DNA of 64,000 nt from Paenibacillus sp. BIHB 4019 (GTDB taxonomy: Bacteria; Bacillota; Bacilli; Paenibacillales; Paenibacillaceae), in contig NZ_CP016808.1 in assembly GCF_002741035.1 (NCBI RefSeq), forward strand, positions 1,302,001 through 1,366,000. The letters run 5' to 3'. The translations under genes were made by a program, and so were the position numbers. The notes below the pieces were generated by a model. It saw nothing but the letters and a program-made list of their open reading frames with translations. It was not told the DNA's origin and ran no database searches. Positions 1-8,269 of the stretch are shown here, one piece after another; the first letter of the stretch is position 1, and the number at the start of each line of letters is the position of its first letter.

Positions 1-819
1 GCCATTGAGTTTACTGTCAAAGGCATCTACGGCAATAAAGCCTTTGAGCTTACCAAATTCAATACTTATGTACAGCGCTCAATCGCTATACCGAGCGGCA
101 TTGACCCGAACAAAATTACAACGGGAGTTGTCGTTGAGCCGGATGGAACGGTGCGCCATGTGCCGACAAAGGTCGTCCAAGAGAATGGAACCTATTTTGC
201 ACAAGTAAATAGCCTAACCAACAGTACGTATGCGATTGTTTGGTATCCTTTTGAGTTTAGCGATGTCACGCAGCATTGGGCGAAAAAGGCAGTCAACGAT
301 ATGGGCTCGCGAATGATTATTGAAGGAAATGAAAATGGCCTCTTTAATCCCAATCGCGACATTACTCGCGCAGAGTTTGCGGCCGTAATCGTCCGTGGAC
401 TAGGCTTGCGGCTTGAAAACGGTACAGCTTCATTTTCAGATGTATCCGCTTCGGATTGGTACAGCTCCGCCATTCATACCGCTTATGCCTATCATTTAAT
501 CGATGGATTTGAAGATGGCACGTTCCGTCCGAACGATAAAATAACACGGGAACAAGCGATGGTCATTATCGCCAAAGCCATGACGCTGACGAATTTGAAA
601 GCCCAGCTTGCGAATGAGGCGGCAGCACAAACTCTTCTTCCTTATAAAGATGCAGCGAATGCTGCTGAATGGGCGAAAAATGGCATAGCCGACAGCGTGC
701 TAGCAGGCATCGTAACTGGAAGAACCAGCACCGAGCTGGCTCCTAAAGCTTTTATTACCAGAGCTGAGGTCGCCGCCATTATGCAAAGACTGCTGCAAAA
801 ATCGAATCTGATTCAATAA
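1..819 (+). CDS. SLH-domain surface protein, C-terminal part (5' end outside window)
   Basis: The frame is open from base 1 to the TAA at 817-819, so this is the last 272 codons of a longer gene. After about 80 residues of a domain also found in the large SLH protein at 14548-18102 come three SLH modules, beginning near FSDVTQHWAKKAV, FSDVSASDWYSSAI and YKDAANAAEWAKNG. Each carries the ITRAE or ITREQ signature. SLH triplets bind pyruvylated secondary cell-wall polysaccharide, so the protein should sit at the cell surface. The tail is clearly paralogous to the tail of the 14548 gene over its whole visible length. The role of the missing N-terminus is unknown. Confidence 0.9.
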   Translation, partial: AIEFTVKGIYGNKAFELTKFNTYVQRSIAIPSGIDPNKITTGVVVEPDGTVRHVPTKVVQENGTYFAQVNSLTNSTYAIVWYPFEFSDVTQHWAKKAVNDMGSRMIIEGNENGLFNPNRDITRAEFAAVIVRGLGLRLENGTASFSDVSASDWYSSAIHTAYAYHLIDGFEDGTFRPNDKITREQAMVIIAKAMTLTNLKAQLANEAAAQTLLPYKDAANAAEWAKNGIADSVLAGIVTGRTSTELAPKAFITRAEVAAIMQRLLQKSNLIQ

Positions 820-835
820 TTAAAATTAGACTGAC

Positions 836-888
836 AAAGGGCTGCCATCCAAGTCATCCACGATGACTTAAGGGCAGCCCTTTTCTAT
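836..888 (+). terminator. Rho-independent terminator of the SLH gene
   Basis: AAGGGCTGCC (837-846) pairs with GGCAGCCCTT (873-882), with an inner stem AAGTCATC/GATGACTT. The hairpin is followed by TTTTCTATTTT and begins 18 bases after the stop codon. Confidence 0.9.
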
Positions 889-904
889 TTTGCGGCACCG
901 CTGG

Positions 905-934
905 TTGTTGATCCTAAGAGCTGTCCATTATAAT
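905..934 (+). promoter_or_regulatory. Candidate sigma-A promoter for the first AraC-lipoprotein fusion
   Basis: TTGTTG (905-910), an 18-base spacer and TATAAT (929-934) lie 55 bases before the ATG at 990. No good Fur box was seen at this promoter, unlike several related genes. Confidence 0.45.
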
Positions 935-989
935 TGAATGTATAAGCATTAAGCAGCTCGGCATTTATTGAGAAAGCAGGTTTCAGAGG

Positions 990-2948
990 ATGAACGTACA
1001 TGATCATATCGTGATATGGAATTATACCTATTGCAAACTGCTGGATGTTCGCCGCATTGTTGTGAAAGCGGGAGAAGCCACTCGCCCCTATAAAGCGCCT
1101 GCCAGCCTGTTTATTATGTGTATTCGTGGAAGCGCACAGGTACAAGTCAACGGGGAATTGCATCATTTAAACCGTTTTAAGATTTTGCATATCGGTAAAG
1201 GAGCAGCCATTGATTTTCAGGCTAGTGAGGACGGCCTTGAATATTATAGTGTTTTTTATAAAGCGACGATTCCGCAGCCTGCGCCGCAGCCCATTATTCA
1301 GCTTGCTGAACGGCTGCGCCCTTTTCACACGCTATATGAATTTGCGCCTGCCCATCCTGTCGTTTTATACCGCTGCTTGACCGACATGTACAAGGAATGG
1401 AACAAGGCGGAGGCACTTGGACAGCTGCATGCCAAAAACCTGCTTTTCCAGTTCGTCCACGAACTTTTAAATCAATTGAAAGTACAGGGCACTTATTCAG
1501 AAAAGCGCGATTTAGCCGCGCAAATCATTGCTATTATTCAGAAGCAATATGCCGAGCCCATCACCCTTGAGTCTTTATCCGAAAGCCTGAATTACAGCGT
1601 CCCTCATTTATCCTCCTATTTTAAAAGCCGGACGGGTGTTAGCCCCATTGATTATTTGATCAAAGTCCGCATTGACAGGGCTGCTGCTCTGCTGCTTGAA
1701 ACCGATGCCACGTTAAGCGAAATAGCGGCTGGCGTCGGCTATCGCGACCCCTATTATTTAGGCAGGCTGTTTAAAAAATATAAAGGCGTCTCTCCCTCCC
1801 TATTCAGAGCGGAGCATTCTGCAAATAAACGGGTAGAAGATTGTCCTTCTACAATCATGAGATCCTCCATTGCCCCTCCAAAAACGCTCCGCTATACTAA
1901 TGTAGCTGATAACGATTATCAACGGAGCAAAGAGGGAGAGTCTATTATGTTTAGAGAATTAAAGCCGTCCATGGCGGCGGTATTACTACTCAGCTTTATG
2001 CTGCTTCTCAACGCTTGCGGAACACAAGCGTCTAGCAATAATGCTGCTGCTGGAGCAGCAAGCTCTACAGAACCGAGCAGTACGCCTCAAGCAACGGCTA
2101 GCCCCGTGCCTGAGCAAGAAGGAACCAAAATCGTATCGACCATTATGGGCGATGTTGAAGTTCCGCTGCATCCGAAACGCGTAGTGGCTGGAGAATATTT
2201 AGGAAGCCTGCTGGCACTCGGTGTGATTCCGGTTGGTACCTCCTCTCACCATCTTTCAAATCCTTATTTAAGCGATGCTTTAAAGGAGGTAGAGGATTTG
2301 GGAGACGGTAACGGCAGTCTAGAGAAAATTCTTTCGATAGAGCCAGATCTGATCATTATGGATGACATGTATACTGAAATGAATGATCAGCTAAGCAAAA
2401 TCGCACCCACTGTTATTATCCCTTATGCTTCGCTTAAATCGGTACATGAGGAAGTTTCCTATTTTGGCGAGCTGCTGGGCAAGGAGCAGGAAGCAACCGC
2501 ATGGCTTGCCGACTATGATAGCCGTATCGCAACAGCGAAACAAAAAGTGCTTGAGGTCATTCCGGCAGAAAGCACGTTCTCCGTCTTGGAATGGATCGGG
2601 AAAGACGTTTCGGCGGTCGGCGCCAACTATGGCAAAGGCGGACAGCCCATTTACAATGTATTTAGCTTTAAGCCTCCTGCTGAAGTAGCTGCTGAGATAG
2701 GCGATCCAGGCTGGGCAACCCTATCTAATGAGGTATTGCCTAAATATGCCGGGGATTATATCGTGCTCACGACCGACAGGCAGTCCATCGACGATCTCAA
2801 AGCAGACCCGATCTGGAGATCTCTTGACGCCGTCAAAAATAACCGGGTATTTATTTGGAGCAAAGAGCGTTCCTGGTACTGGGACCCGATTGCTATCCTG
2901 ACCCAAACGGAAGAGCTTGCTGATTGGCTTGTAAGTACGAAATCATAA
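990..2948 (+). CDS. AraC regulator fused to siderophore-binding lipoprotein (fusion A)
   Basis: 652 residues in one open frame. Residues 1-150 form a cupin-like AraC sensor region. Residues about 175-285 form a double helix-turn-helix AraC DNA-binding domain ending in a segment typical of the family (IAAGVGYRDPYYLGRLFKKY). A linker of about 35 residues follows, then a hydrophobic stretch with lipobox LLNAC (Cys343). The rest is a PF01497-type siderophore-binding domain (KRVVAGEYLGSLLALGVIPVG). Inside the linker, DNA at 1907-1921 is a Fur box, and AGAGGGAGAG is followed by an in-frame ATG at 1947 (Met320), which would start an ordinary 333-residue lipoprotein. The B. subtilis regulator Btr also joins AraC to a siderophore-binding domain, but it has no signal peptide. 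The product could be a membrane-anchored regulator, two separate products, or both. Confidence 0.85.
   Translation: MNVHDHIVIWNYTYCKLLDVRRIVVKAGEATRPYKAPASLFIMCIRGSAQVQVNGELHHLNRFKILHIGKGAAIDFQASEDGLEYYSVFYKATIPQPAPQPIIQLAERLRPFHTLYEFAPAHPVVLYRCLTDMYKEWNKAEALGQLHAKNLLFQFVHELLNQLKVQGTYSEKRDLAAQIIAIIQKQYAEPITLESLSESLNYSVPHLSSYFKSRTGVSPIDYLIKVRIDRAAALLLETDATLSEIAAGVGYRDPYYLGRLFKKYKGVSPSLFRAEHSANKRVEDCPSTIMRSSIAPPKTLRYTNVADNDYQRSKEGESIMFRELKPSMAAVLLLSFMLLLNACGTQASSNNAAAGAASSTEPSSTPQATASPVPEQEGTKIVSTIMGDVEVPLHPKRVVAGEYLGSLLALGVIPVGTSSHHLSNPYLSDALKEVEDLGDGNGSLEKILSIEPDLIIMDDMYTEMNDQLSKIAPTVIIPYASLKSVHEEVSYFGELLGKEQEATAWLADYDSRIATAKQKVLEVIPAESTFSVLEWIGKDVSAVGANYGKGGQPIYNVFSFKPPAEVAAEIGDPGWATLSNEVLPKYAGDYIVLTTDRQSIDDLKADPIWRSLDAVKNNRVFIWSKERSWYWDPIAILTQTEELADWLVSTKS
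1907..1921 (+). promoter_or_regulatory. Fur box inside fusion A, before the internal lipoprotein start
   Basis: TGATAACGATTATCA matches the Bacillus 7-1-7 Fur consensus with one change. It is read in frame as DNDYQ and lies 26 bases before the internal ATG at 1947. Confidence 0.75.
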
Positions 2949-2995
2949 TTTAATGGCGTTTAGAAAATAGGTAATGGGGTGAAATATTTGCTCCA

Positions 2996-3045
2996 TAAAA
3001 AAAACACAGCAACGGCGCGAAATGTGCCTTGCTGTGTTTTTTTAT
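2996..3045 (+). terminator. Bidirectional terminator between convergent genes
   Basis: A-rich AAAAAAAACACAGCAA pairs with TTGCTGTGTTTTTTT around a short loop. It serves fusion A on the plus strand and the small gene ending at 3047 on the minus strand. Confidence 0.9.
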
Positions 3046-3046
3046 T

Positions 3047-3244
3047 TTATGTGACAAGCTCCGAATGAACCATGGTAGAGCTACCGGGCTCCCAGTACCA
3101 ATTGCCATCAGTTGCTTTACTTACATCCTGCAACTCATAGCGCCGAGTAAATTCTTTCGTCGTCCCTTCACTATTTTTCACCGTAGAAACATAATATACT
3201 TTTGCTTTATTCGGCTCATATGAAACTATCGTGGCTTGCTCCAC
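3047..3244 (-). CDS. Small protein of unknown function (65 aa)
   Basis: Opens with GTG at 3244, with no strong ribosome binding site, and stops at 3047 just before a terminator. It lies in the same frame as, and 9 bases after, the stop of the RCC1 protein, beyond two adjacent stop codons (TAA TAG). The product is polar, with no signal peptide or membrane segment, and I do not recognise a family. It may be a small independent protein or the detached C-terminus of its upstream neighbour. Confidence 0.45.
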   Translation of the reverse strand: MEQATIVSYEPNKAKVYYVSTVKNSEGTTKEFTRRYELQDVSKATDGNWYWEPGSSTMVHSELVT

Positions 3245-3253
3245 ACTGAACTA

Positions 3254-5086
3254 TTATTGAAGCTTAATTTGCGTTAACTCACTGTAATTCAGATCATCCA
3301 TCCAACCTTTCTTATAGTTCTCGCCAAAAATAAAGTACGGACTATGCCCGACTCCCCATAACGTCCCATCTTGTTTTAAAAATAGGGTTTTGCTAGTATC
3401 CGCGAATACGTCTCTTACCGGAGACAAATCCGTAATTTTCGTTGGTTTCTCCACCGCCTCGCCAATCGAGAGCATACCAAGCTCTCCGGCGATATTTTCT
3501 CCCCAACCATATAAAGCTCCCTTATCATCAATTGCAAAAAAATGATATTTTCCAGCTACAGTTTTCACGATACGGCTTAAACCTTCAATCTGCTTTGGTG
3601 ACTTGGCAAAATAATAGCTGCTTCCAAAAATACTTTCTCGCAGCTCATCCCACCCCCACACCGTGCCATCTTTCTTAATAGCGAGTACGGCTGTATTGTT
3701 CATTTCAATGCTGGTAATATCGGAAAGCTCTTTAATATGAATAAGCTCGGAGCTGTCAGGATTCGTCTTCCACACCGTACCATCATTTTTCAATACAGCT
3801 GTAAAGGTAAATCCGATTTTAACCTCTTTCACATTGCTCCACGGCAACTTAACAGGGCTTGGGTGGATAATCTTATTGATATCGTATTCCTCTCCCAATT
3901 TCCCATTGAAGTTTGACCCCCAAGCATATACTTCTCCTAAATCATTTATTGCCATGACAGCCGAATTATGATTTTCTATAGCTGATATTTTCTCTAGCCC
4001 CTCCACTTGCTGGGGAATGCGGGTCACCTCATATTTTTTCAAGCCATTGCCCCAACCGCCTGCATTATTAAATCCCCACACCCAGACTGTTCCGTCATTT
4101 TTCAAAGCAATACCAAGGTCGCCATCCAGCTTGACCTGTTTAATATTTTCTAATATTTTCATAGGTTTCTCATAATATTCCCCCCATGTCCATAACTGCC
4201 CGCCTGCTGTTACAAGCGCAATTTCTCCATATATACTTGCCGTTTTAATTGAATCGGTTATGAAGGGCTCTGTATTGGACCAAATCCCCAGCTTTTTCGT
4301 GTGCGCTTCCTCTTGGAGAGGTAGAAGCTGTGCTTTCAGGTAGGGATCTTCATTAACTAAAGAGCTTTTAGCGTACCCTCGGCTCACCAGCTCTTGGTTA
4401 ACAATCGTCCCATCGTCCTTATATACCAAAGCCCACAGATTCTTATTACTATCCCGCCCACTTCGAAAATCTACCTTAACCTTTGTACCGATTGGCAGCA
4501 TAGCCTTTAAATATTCCGTTGCCTCCATACTATTTCGAATGGGAGAAAGCCCCGAAAGCCGGACTTGTTCGGTGACCAACTCCTGCTCCGTATTTATATA
4601 TTTTAATGCCACATACAGGCCATCAAAAACCTCAACAATCTCAGCATCTATCTTTGGAGCGGATTGTATTTGCAGCGTAAGATTCGTTTTATCCCACATC
4701 AGCTTGGCTCCAAAAGCCTCCGCCGCAATCCGTACAGGAAACATCGCTGATCCGTCTACCCATTCCCCTGGCAGCGTAAGCGATACAGGATCCTCGTTAA
4801 TAAAGGCCTGTTGTTCCCCCATCTGGTATGACAATATTTGATCAGCTTTGGAAGCGATAAATATTTTATAACCGTTGTACCAAACAAGCTCCGCCCCGAG
4901 CGCTTCAAAGATCATTTCCGCTGGTACCATTACACTTCCTTTTTGCAGAGCAGGAGCAGTTTCAGAGATAAGAGGAACTCCATCAAGCAATATCTTTATT
5001 TCTCGTGTATCTTTTGCACCGTAAGCTGCTGGAGCCAGCAAGCCTAAGCATAAAAATCCTATTACCAATACGACTATCTTCTTCAT
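3254..5086 (-). CDS. Secreted protein: stalk domain, nuclease-like domain, RCC1 repeats
   Basis: 610 residues. Residues 1-23 are a signal peptide ending near AYGA. Residues about 30-140 match the copper-amine-oxidase N-terminal (stalk) fold common in Paenibacillus exported proteins (VMVPAEMIFEALGAELVW, MFPVRIAAEAFGAKL). Residues about 150-275 resemble a staphylococcal-nuclease-like module (GTKVKVDF, LVSRGYAKS, KKLGIWS). Residues 280-605 hold RCC1/BNR-type beta-propeller repeats with recurrent 'KNDGTVW-WG' units. RCC1 propellers usually bind proteins or ligands, and the target here is unknown. I did not find a convincing full set of nuclease catalytic residues, so enzymatic activity is unproven. 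Confidence 0.85.
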   Translation of the reverse strand: MKKIVVLVIGFLCLGLLAPAAYGAKDTREIKILLDGVPLISETAPALQKGSVMVPAEMIFEALGAELVWYNGYKIFIASKADQILSYQMGEQQAFINEDPVSLTLPGEWVDGSAMFPVRIAAEAFGAKLMWDKTNLTLQIQSAPKIDAEIVEVFDGLYVALKYINTEQELVTEQVRLSGLSPIRNSMEATEYLKAMLPIGTKVKVDFRSGRDSNKNLWALVYKDDGTIVNQELVSRGYAKSSLVNEDPYLKAQLLPLQEEAHTKKLGIWSNTEPFITDSIKTASIYGEIALVTAGGQLWTWGEYYEKPMKILENIKQVKLDGDLGIALKNDGTVWVWGFNNAGGWGNGLKKYEVTRIPQQVEGLEKISAIENHNSAVMAINDLGEVYAWGSNFNGKLGEEYDINKIIHPSPVKLPWSNVKEVKIGFTFTAVLKNDGTVWKTNPDSSELIHIKELSDITSIEMNNTAVLAIKKDGTVWGWDELRESIFGSSYYFAKSPKQIEGLSRIVKTVAGKYHFFAIDDKGALYGWGENIAGELGMLSIGEAVEKPTKITDLSPVRDVFADTSKTLFLKQDGTLWGVGHSPYFIFGENYKKGWMDDLNYSELTQIKLQ

Positions 5087-5169
5087 ATACTTCTCTCATC
5101 CCCTATTATCCGCTTCATATAATATTGTGATTATCGGCATAATGTAACAGCTGATATAGATACAGCTTA

Positions 5170-5208
5170 TAAAAAAAACAGCCTTCGGCAGAATGCCGAG
5201 GCTGTTTT
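5170..5208 (-). terminator. Terminator of fusion B
   Basis: On the minus strand AACAGCCTCGGC pairs with GCCGAAGGCTGTT and is followed by a run of T residues. It lies about 45 bases after the stop at 5254. Confidence 0.9.
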
Positions 5209-5253
5209 GCATTTGAGATAAAATCTATCAACGATTTTCCTAAAGCAAGGTGC

Positions 5254-7200
5254 TTATTTCTGCAGCTGGGCTACCTTCTCAATCATCTCATCAACCGCTT
5301 GCTCCGCCAAATAAGGGCCGAAGTTCCATTTATCGCGGGTTACGTTGATAATCCGATTATTTTTGATCGCAGGGATGGATTGGTATAGCGGCTCCTGGAA
5401 CAGCTTATTCATGCCGACCAGTTCCTCGTCGGTCATTTGCGTGAAGAAATAGTCGGCTGGGCGATCCGCTAGCGATTCCATGGAAAGTGCGGCTCCGCCA
5501 TCCGAATATTGCTTGAACTGCTCCGGCATTTGGTAGCCGAAATCCTCATAAATTAATTTGCCAAGCGTACCGCCTTCGCCTCCAAGAAATAGCTCTCCTT
5601 GGTAAAGAATAAAGGTGATAGCCGTTTCGCCTGGCGTCACTTTTACTTCAAGCTGATCGCGGACGCTTTGCAGCTTCGCTTCAAATTTCGTAATCCACGC
5701 TTCCGCCTCTTGCTTGCGGTTCATAATATCGCCCATGTCCCGCAGCGTATTGATGATATCTGGATCGCCGCCCCATGAGACAGCTACCGTTGGCGCGATC
5801 TTTTCAAACTGGGTGTACGCAGCTGCGTCATGGTATTCCGGCAAAATAATCAAATCCGGCTCGAGCGCAGAAACGGCCTCGACATTGCCAAGCCCTTCAC
5901 CAATGCTAGCAACGCCTGCCAGCTCTTCTGGATAATGATCAAGCACCGCCTGATCAACCCCAACCGGTTGTATGCCAAGCGGCAGCAAATAACCGCCATA
6001 AGTGATAACAACCACTTTGCTAGGGCTCGATGGAATTTCCACCTCACGTCCAAGTGCATCCTTATACATTCTTGTCGTTGCTGCTGGTGATTCCGCTGCT
6101 GTATCAGCCGTAGCAGTTGCAGCTGGCTGAGCATTGCTTCCTTGTGCGCTCTGCTGCGGCTCTGCAGCTGTACCGCCACATGCAGCGAGCAGCAGCGACA
6201 AGCTAAATAATAATGTTACGGCAAAAGATGGCTTAAAACCTAACCTCATTTCATTCACTCTCCAAGCGCTATATTGATAATCATTCTCGCTGTTACCAAT
6301 ATAGCTTTGTCCAGCTTGAGGGGCAATGTGCGATTCGGGCATCATTTTTGGACGAATTGAACCTATTGAGCCCAAATTAAGCTTTTTAAACTGTGTAGGA
6401 GTTACACCTGTCAGCTTCTTAAACAGGCGGCTGAAATAATAAATATCGGTATAGCCCACCTTTTCAACAAGGCTGCGAATCGGCGTATCCGTCTCCGTGA
6501 GCAGATATTTGGCTCGATTGATCCGAGTTTGCATCAAATATTCCATAGGGCTGCAGCCGAATTTGCGCTTAAACACCCTTGCTAGATAATGCGTGCTGTA
6601 ATGGAACTTCCCAGCCATCGTTTCCATCGTTACCGTTTTATGAAAATACTCGTGAATGTACTCAGCGATTTGCTCTGGTAAATCTGGTACTGCTGCTTCA
6701 GCTTTCACCATTTGCAGTTGGCGAAACTGTTCCACCACGAATTGGTAGAATACTCCCGTTACCTGCAGCCGATCCAGCTCCTCGCTGCTTGCCCAAAGCT
6801 GAGACATCTGCTCCAGCAACGACAGCAGCGACATAGCATGCATCACCTCAAAGGCATAGCGCCTCCCGAACACATCCTGCTGCTCTAGATCACCATGCCT
6901 TACTTGATTGCCTATCATGGCCAGCGGTTTATACAAAATTAAATAATAGTCAAACGGCTCATCCCCACACCATATGCTCAGGTTGGCGCCTTTTCCACTA
7001 TGCAGCAAATAGCCATTATCGCAAGGAGCTTCTAGCTCCTCCATTACCAGCCTCGCATTGCCTTGATTGGCATATACAAAAGCGTTTGCAGGAAGCCGAT
7101 AGGCTAACCGCGTCTCTCCCGGCTTCAACGTAAGATGGCGAATATCCAGCACTTGAACAGGCCTTTGGTTCCATAATTGGATAATCTCCTGCCATTCCAT
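5254..7200 (-). CDS. AraC regulator fused to siderophore-binding lipoprotein (fusion B)
   Basis: 648 residues from the ATG at 7200. This start is preferred over an upstream in-frame ATG because GAGGTG lies just before it and the conserved Trp then falls at residue 10, as in the paralogues. Order: AraC sensor region (1-150), AraC helix-turn-helix (about 185-290, VGYTDIYYFSRLFKK), linker containing ENDYQY, hydrophobic stretch with lipobox LLAAC (Cys341), then a siderophore-binding domain (KVVVITYGGYLLPLGIQPVG). GGAGAG and an in-frame ATG at 6249 (residue 318) could start a separate 331-residue lipoprotein. A Fur box lies at the junction. The upstream region carries a different palindrome (7238-7256) rather than a Fur box. 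Confidence 0.85.
   Translation of the reverse strand: MEWQEIIQLWNQRPVQVLDIRHLTLKPGETRLAYRLPANAFVYANQGNARLVMEELEAPCDNGYLLHSGKGANLSIWCGDEPFDYYLILYKPLAMIGNQVRHGDLEQQDVFGRRYAFEVMHAMSLLSLLEQMSQLWASSEELDRLQVTGVFYQFVVEQFRQLQMVKAEAAVPDLPEQIAEYIHEYFHKTVTMETMAGKFHYSTHYLARVFKRKFGCSPMEYLMQTRINRAKYLLTETDTPIRSLVEKVGYTDIYYFSRLFKKLTGVTPTQFKKLNLGSIGSIRPKMMPESHIAPQAGQSYIGNSENDYQYSAWRVNEMRLGFKPSFAVTLLFSLSLLLAACGGTAAEPQQSAQGSNAQPAATATADTAAESPAATTRMYKDALGREVEIPSSPSKVVVITYGGYLLPLGIQPVGVDQAVLDHYPEELAGVASIGEGLGNVEAVSALEPDLIILPEYHDAAAYTQFEKIAPTVAVSWGGDPDIINTLRDMGDIMNRKQEAEAWITKFEAKLQSVRDQLEVKVTPGETAITFILYQGELFLGGEGGTLGKLIYEDFGYQMPEQFKQYSDGGAALSMESLADRPADYFFTQMTDEELVGMNKLFQEPLYQSIPAIKNNRIINVTRDKWNFGPYLAEQAVDEMIEKVAQLQK
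6275..6289 (-). promoter_or_regulatory. Fur box inside fusion B
   Basis: On the plus strand this reads TGATAATCATTCTCG, a 7-1-7 Fur-like site with two changes in one half. It lies 25 bases before the internal ATG at 6249. Confidence 0.65.
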
Positions 7201-7237
7201 AAAAACACCTCGAAACGAAAATAAATGCTGAAACTGC

Positions 7238-7256
7238 ATCCTTTATTATAAAGGAT
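7238..7256 (-). promoter_or_regulatory. Perfect inverted repeat upstream of fusion B
   Basis: ATCCTTTAT-T-ATAAAGGAT is a perfect 9-1-9 palindrome centred about 47 bases before the start at 7200. It is not a Fur box and may be an operator for the encoded AraC protein or another regulator. Confidence 0.45.
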
Positions 7257-7262
7257 AACATC

Positions 7263-7527
7263 CAAGCAGCAAGTACGTCAGCCCTATTGCTTTTCTTTTT
7301 GCCGATTGGGTTTTCAATAACTTAAATATGGTTTCAATGCTCCATTTTCATTAAGGATTTAGCAAGCCGATCCATTGTGAAATCCTCGATTTGTAAAGAA
7401 ATTATAAATATAAAACGGATACATTTTTTAGGCAGGCGAAAAGCAAATAATTATCTGTTTCATGTACATTATTTAGTTAATTATCCCGATAAATATACTA
7501 CATACATAAAAACTTGGGATAGAGACA
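7263..7527. other. Intergenic stretch without a supported gene
   Basis: AT-rich DNA between fusion B and the repeat element. A short frame (7377-7580) runs through here into the repeat but lacks a good ribosome binding site and family features, so no gene is called. Confidence 0.4.
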
Positions 7528-7626
7528 AGCGTAAACGGCTAAAGCTGCCCTCTGGCAGCAAGGCTACTGTTTCGCGCTGAAATATAAGAATGAATAAGTA
7601 TGAAGCTTATACATTCTTATATTTAA
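7528..7626 (+). repeat. Dispersed two-hairpin repeat, copy 1
   Basis: Hairpin 1 has an outer stem AAACGG (7533-7538)/CTGTTT (7567-7572) and inner stem GCTGCC/GGCAGC with loop CTCT. Hairpin 2 has a perfect 13-bp stem (7580-7592 with 7612-7624). A related copy lies at 57841-57940 with compensating stem changes, and a partial copy lies at 36612-36676. This copy ends 8 bases before the ribosome binding site of the next gene. Confidence 0.75.
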
Positions 7627-7649
7627 AAAAACCAAAGGAGACCATACGT

Positions 7650-8222
7650 ATGTTTAAGCGAGTGGAGAATGAACTGGAGCTAGCGATGTTTAATGGTGTT
7701 TGGACAACTGTCTGGAGGGAAAAAGGATTTGATCTTGAGTTTTCCGCTCAAGCACTTGAGCGACTTATGATTGTCACGATGGAGGGACATTATGTAGGCA
7801 CGGCTGAGATTAAGCCGTATAGTGCTGCAAGCACGATTAACGAAGCCGGAATCTTTCAGGAGCACCCGGAGCTGATATGCGCACAGGGAAAAATCGCGGA
7901 AATTGACAAAATAGCCTTATTAAAACCGTATCGTGGGCAACAATACATATCTGAGCTGCTCTCCTCCCTTGTCTATACGGCGGAGGAACGGCAGATCAAA
8001 TATTATGTTTCGTTGCTGGAGCCTGTATTTTTAAGAGCATTGCGGGTTACTTTCAAGGTGCCGCTAGAGAGGCTTGGAGAGAAGGTGTTTTATAAAGGAG
8101 ATTATGTGGTTCCAATGGTATTAAATGTGGAGCAGATTTATTCGAATAAACAAAAATATGCTTGGCTTTCCTATTCGCAGCAGGCCGCTTTCTCTGCACA
8201 TGCTAGCAACGCAAGCGTCTAG
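7650..8222 (+). CDS. GNAT-like acyltransferase, autoinducer-synthase-like
   Basis: 190 residues from the ATG at 7650, set by AAAGGAG at 7634-7640. An in-frame ATG at 7590 lies inside the hairpin repeat and is unlikely. The order '[13 protein letters not shown]... [21 protein letters not shown]' recalls the N-acyl amino acid/acyl-homoserine lactone synthase branch of the GNAT fold, where a central strand is followed by an acyl-CoA-binding helix. No signal peptide or membrane segment was seen. The gene lies 47 bases before a chemoreceptor gene on the same strand, so the two may be cotranscribed. The substrate is unknown and the family call rests on pattern only. Confidence 0.6.
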   Translation: MFKRVENELELAMFNGVWTTVWREKGFDLEFSAQALERLMIVTMEGHYVGTAEIKPYSAASTINEAGIFQEHPELICAQGKIAEIDKIALLKPYRGQQYISELLSSLVYTAEERQIKYYVSLLEPVFLRALRVTFKVPLERLGEKVFYKGDYVVPMVLNVEQIYSNKQKYAWLSYSQQAAFSAHASNASV

Positions 8223-8269
8223 AACTGAATCGGCTTAGCTGTACAACTTATAAAAAGGTGGATTTACGT

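Noticed and set aside
7377..7580. 67-codon plus-strand open frame
   Set aside because: Its 3' part is the hairpin repeat, it has no good ribosome binding site, and no family features are visible.
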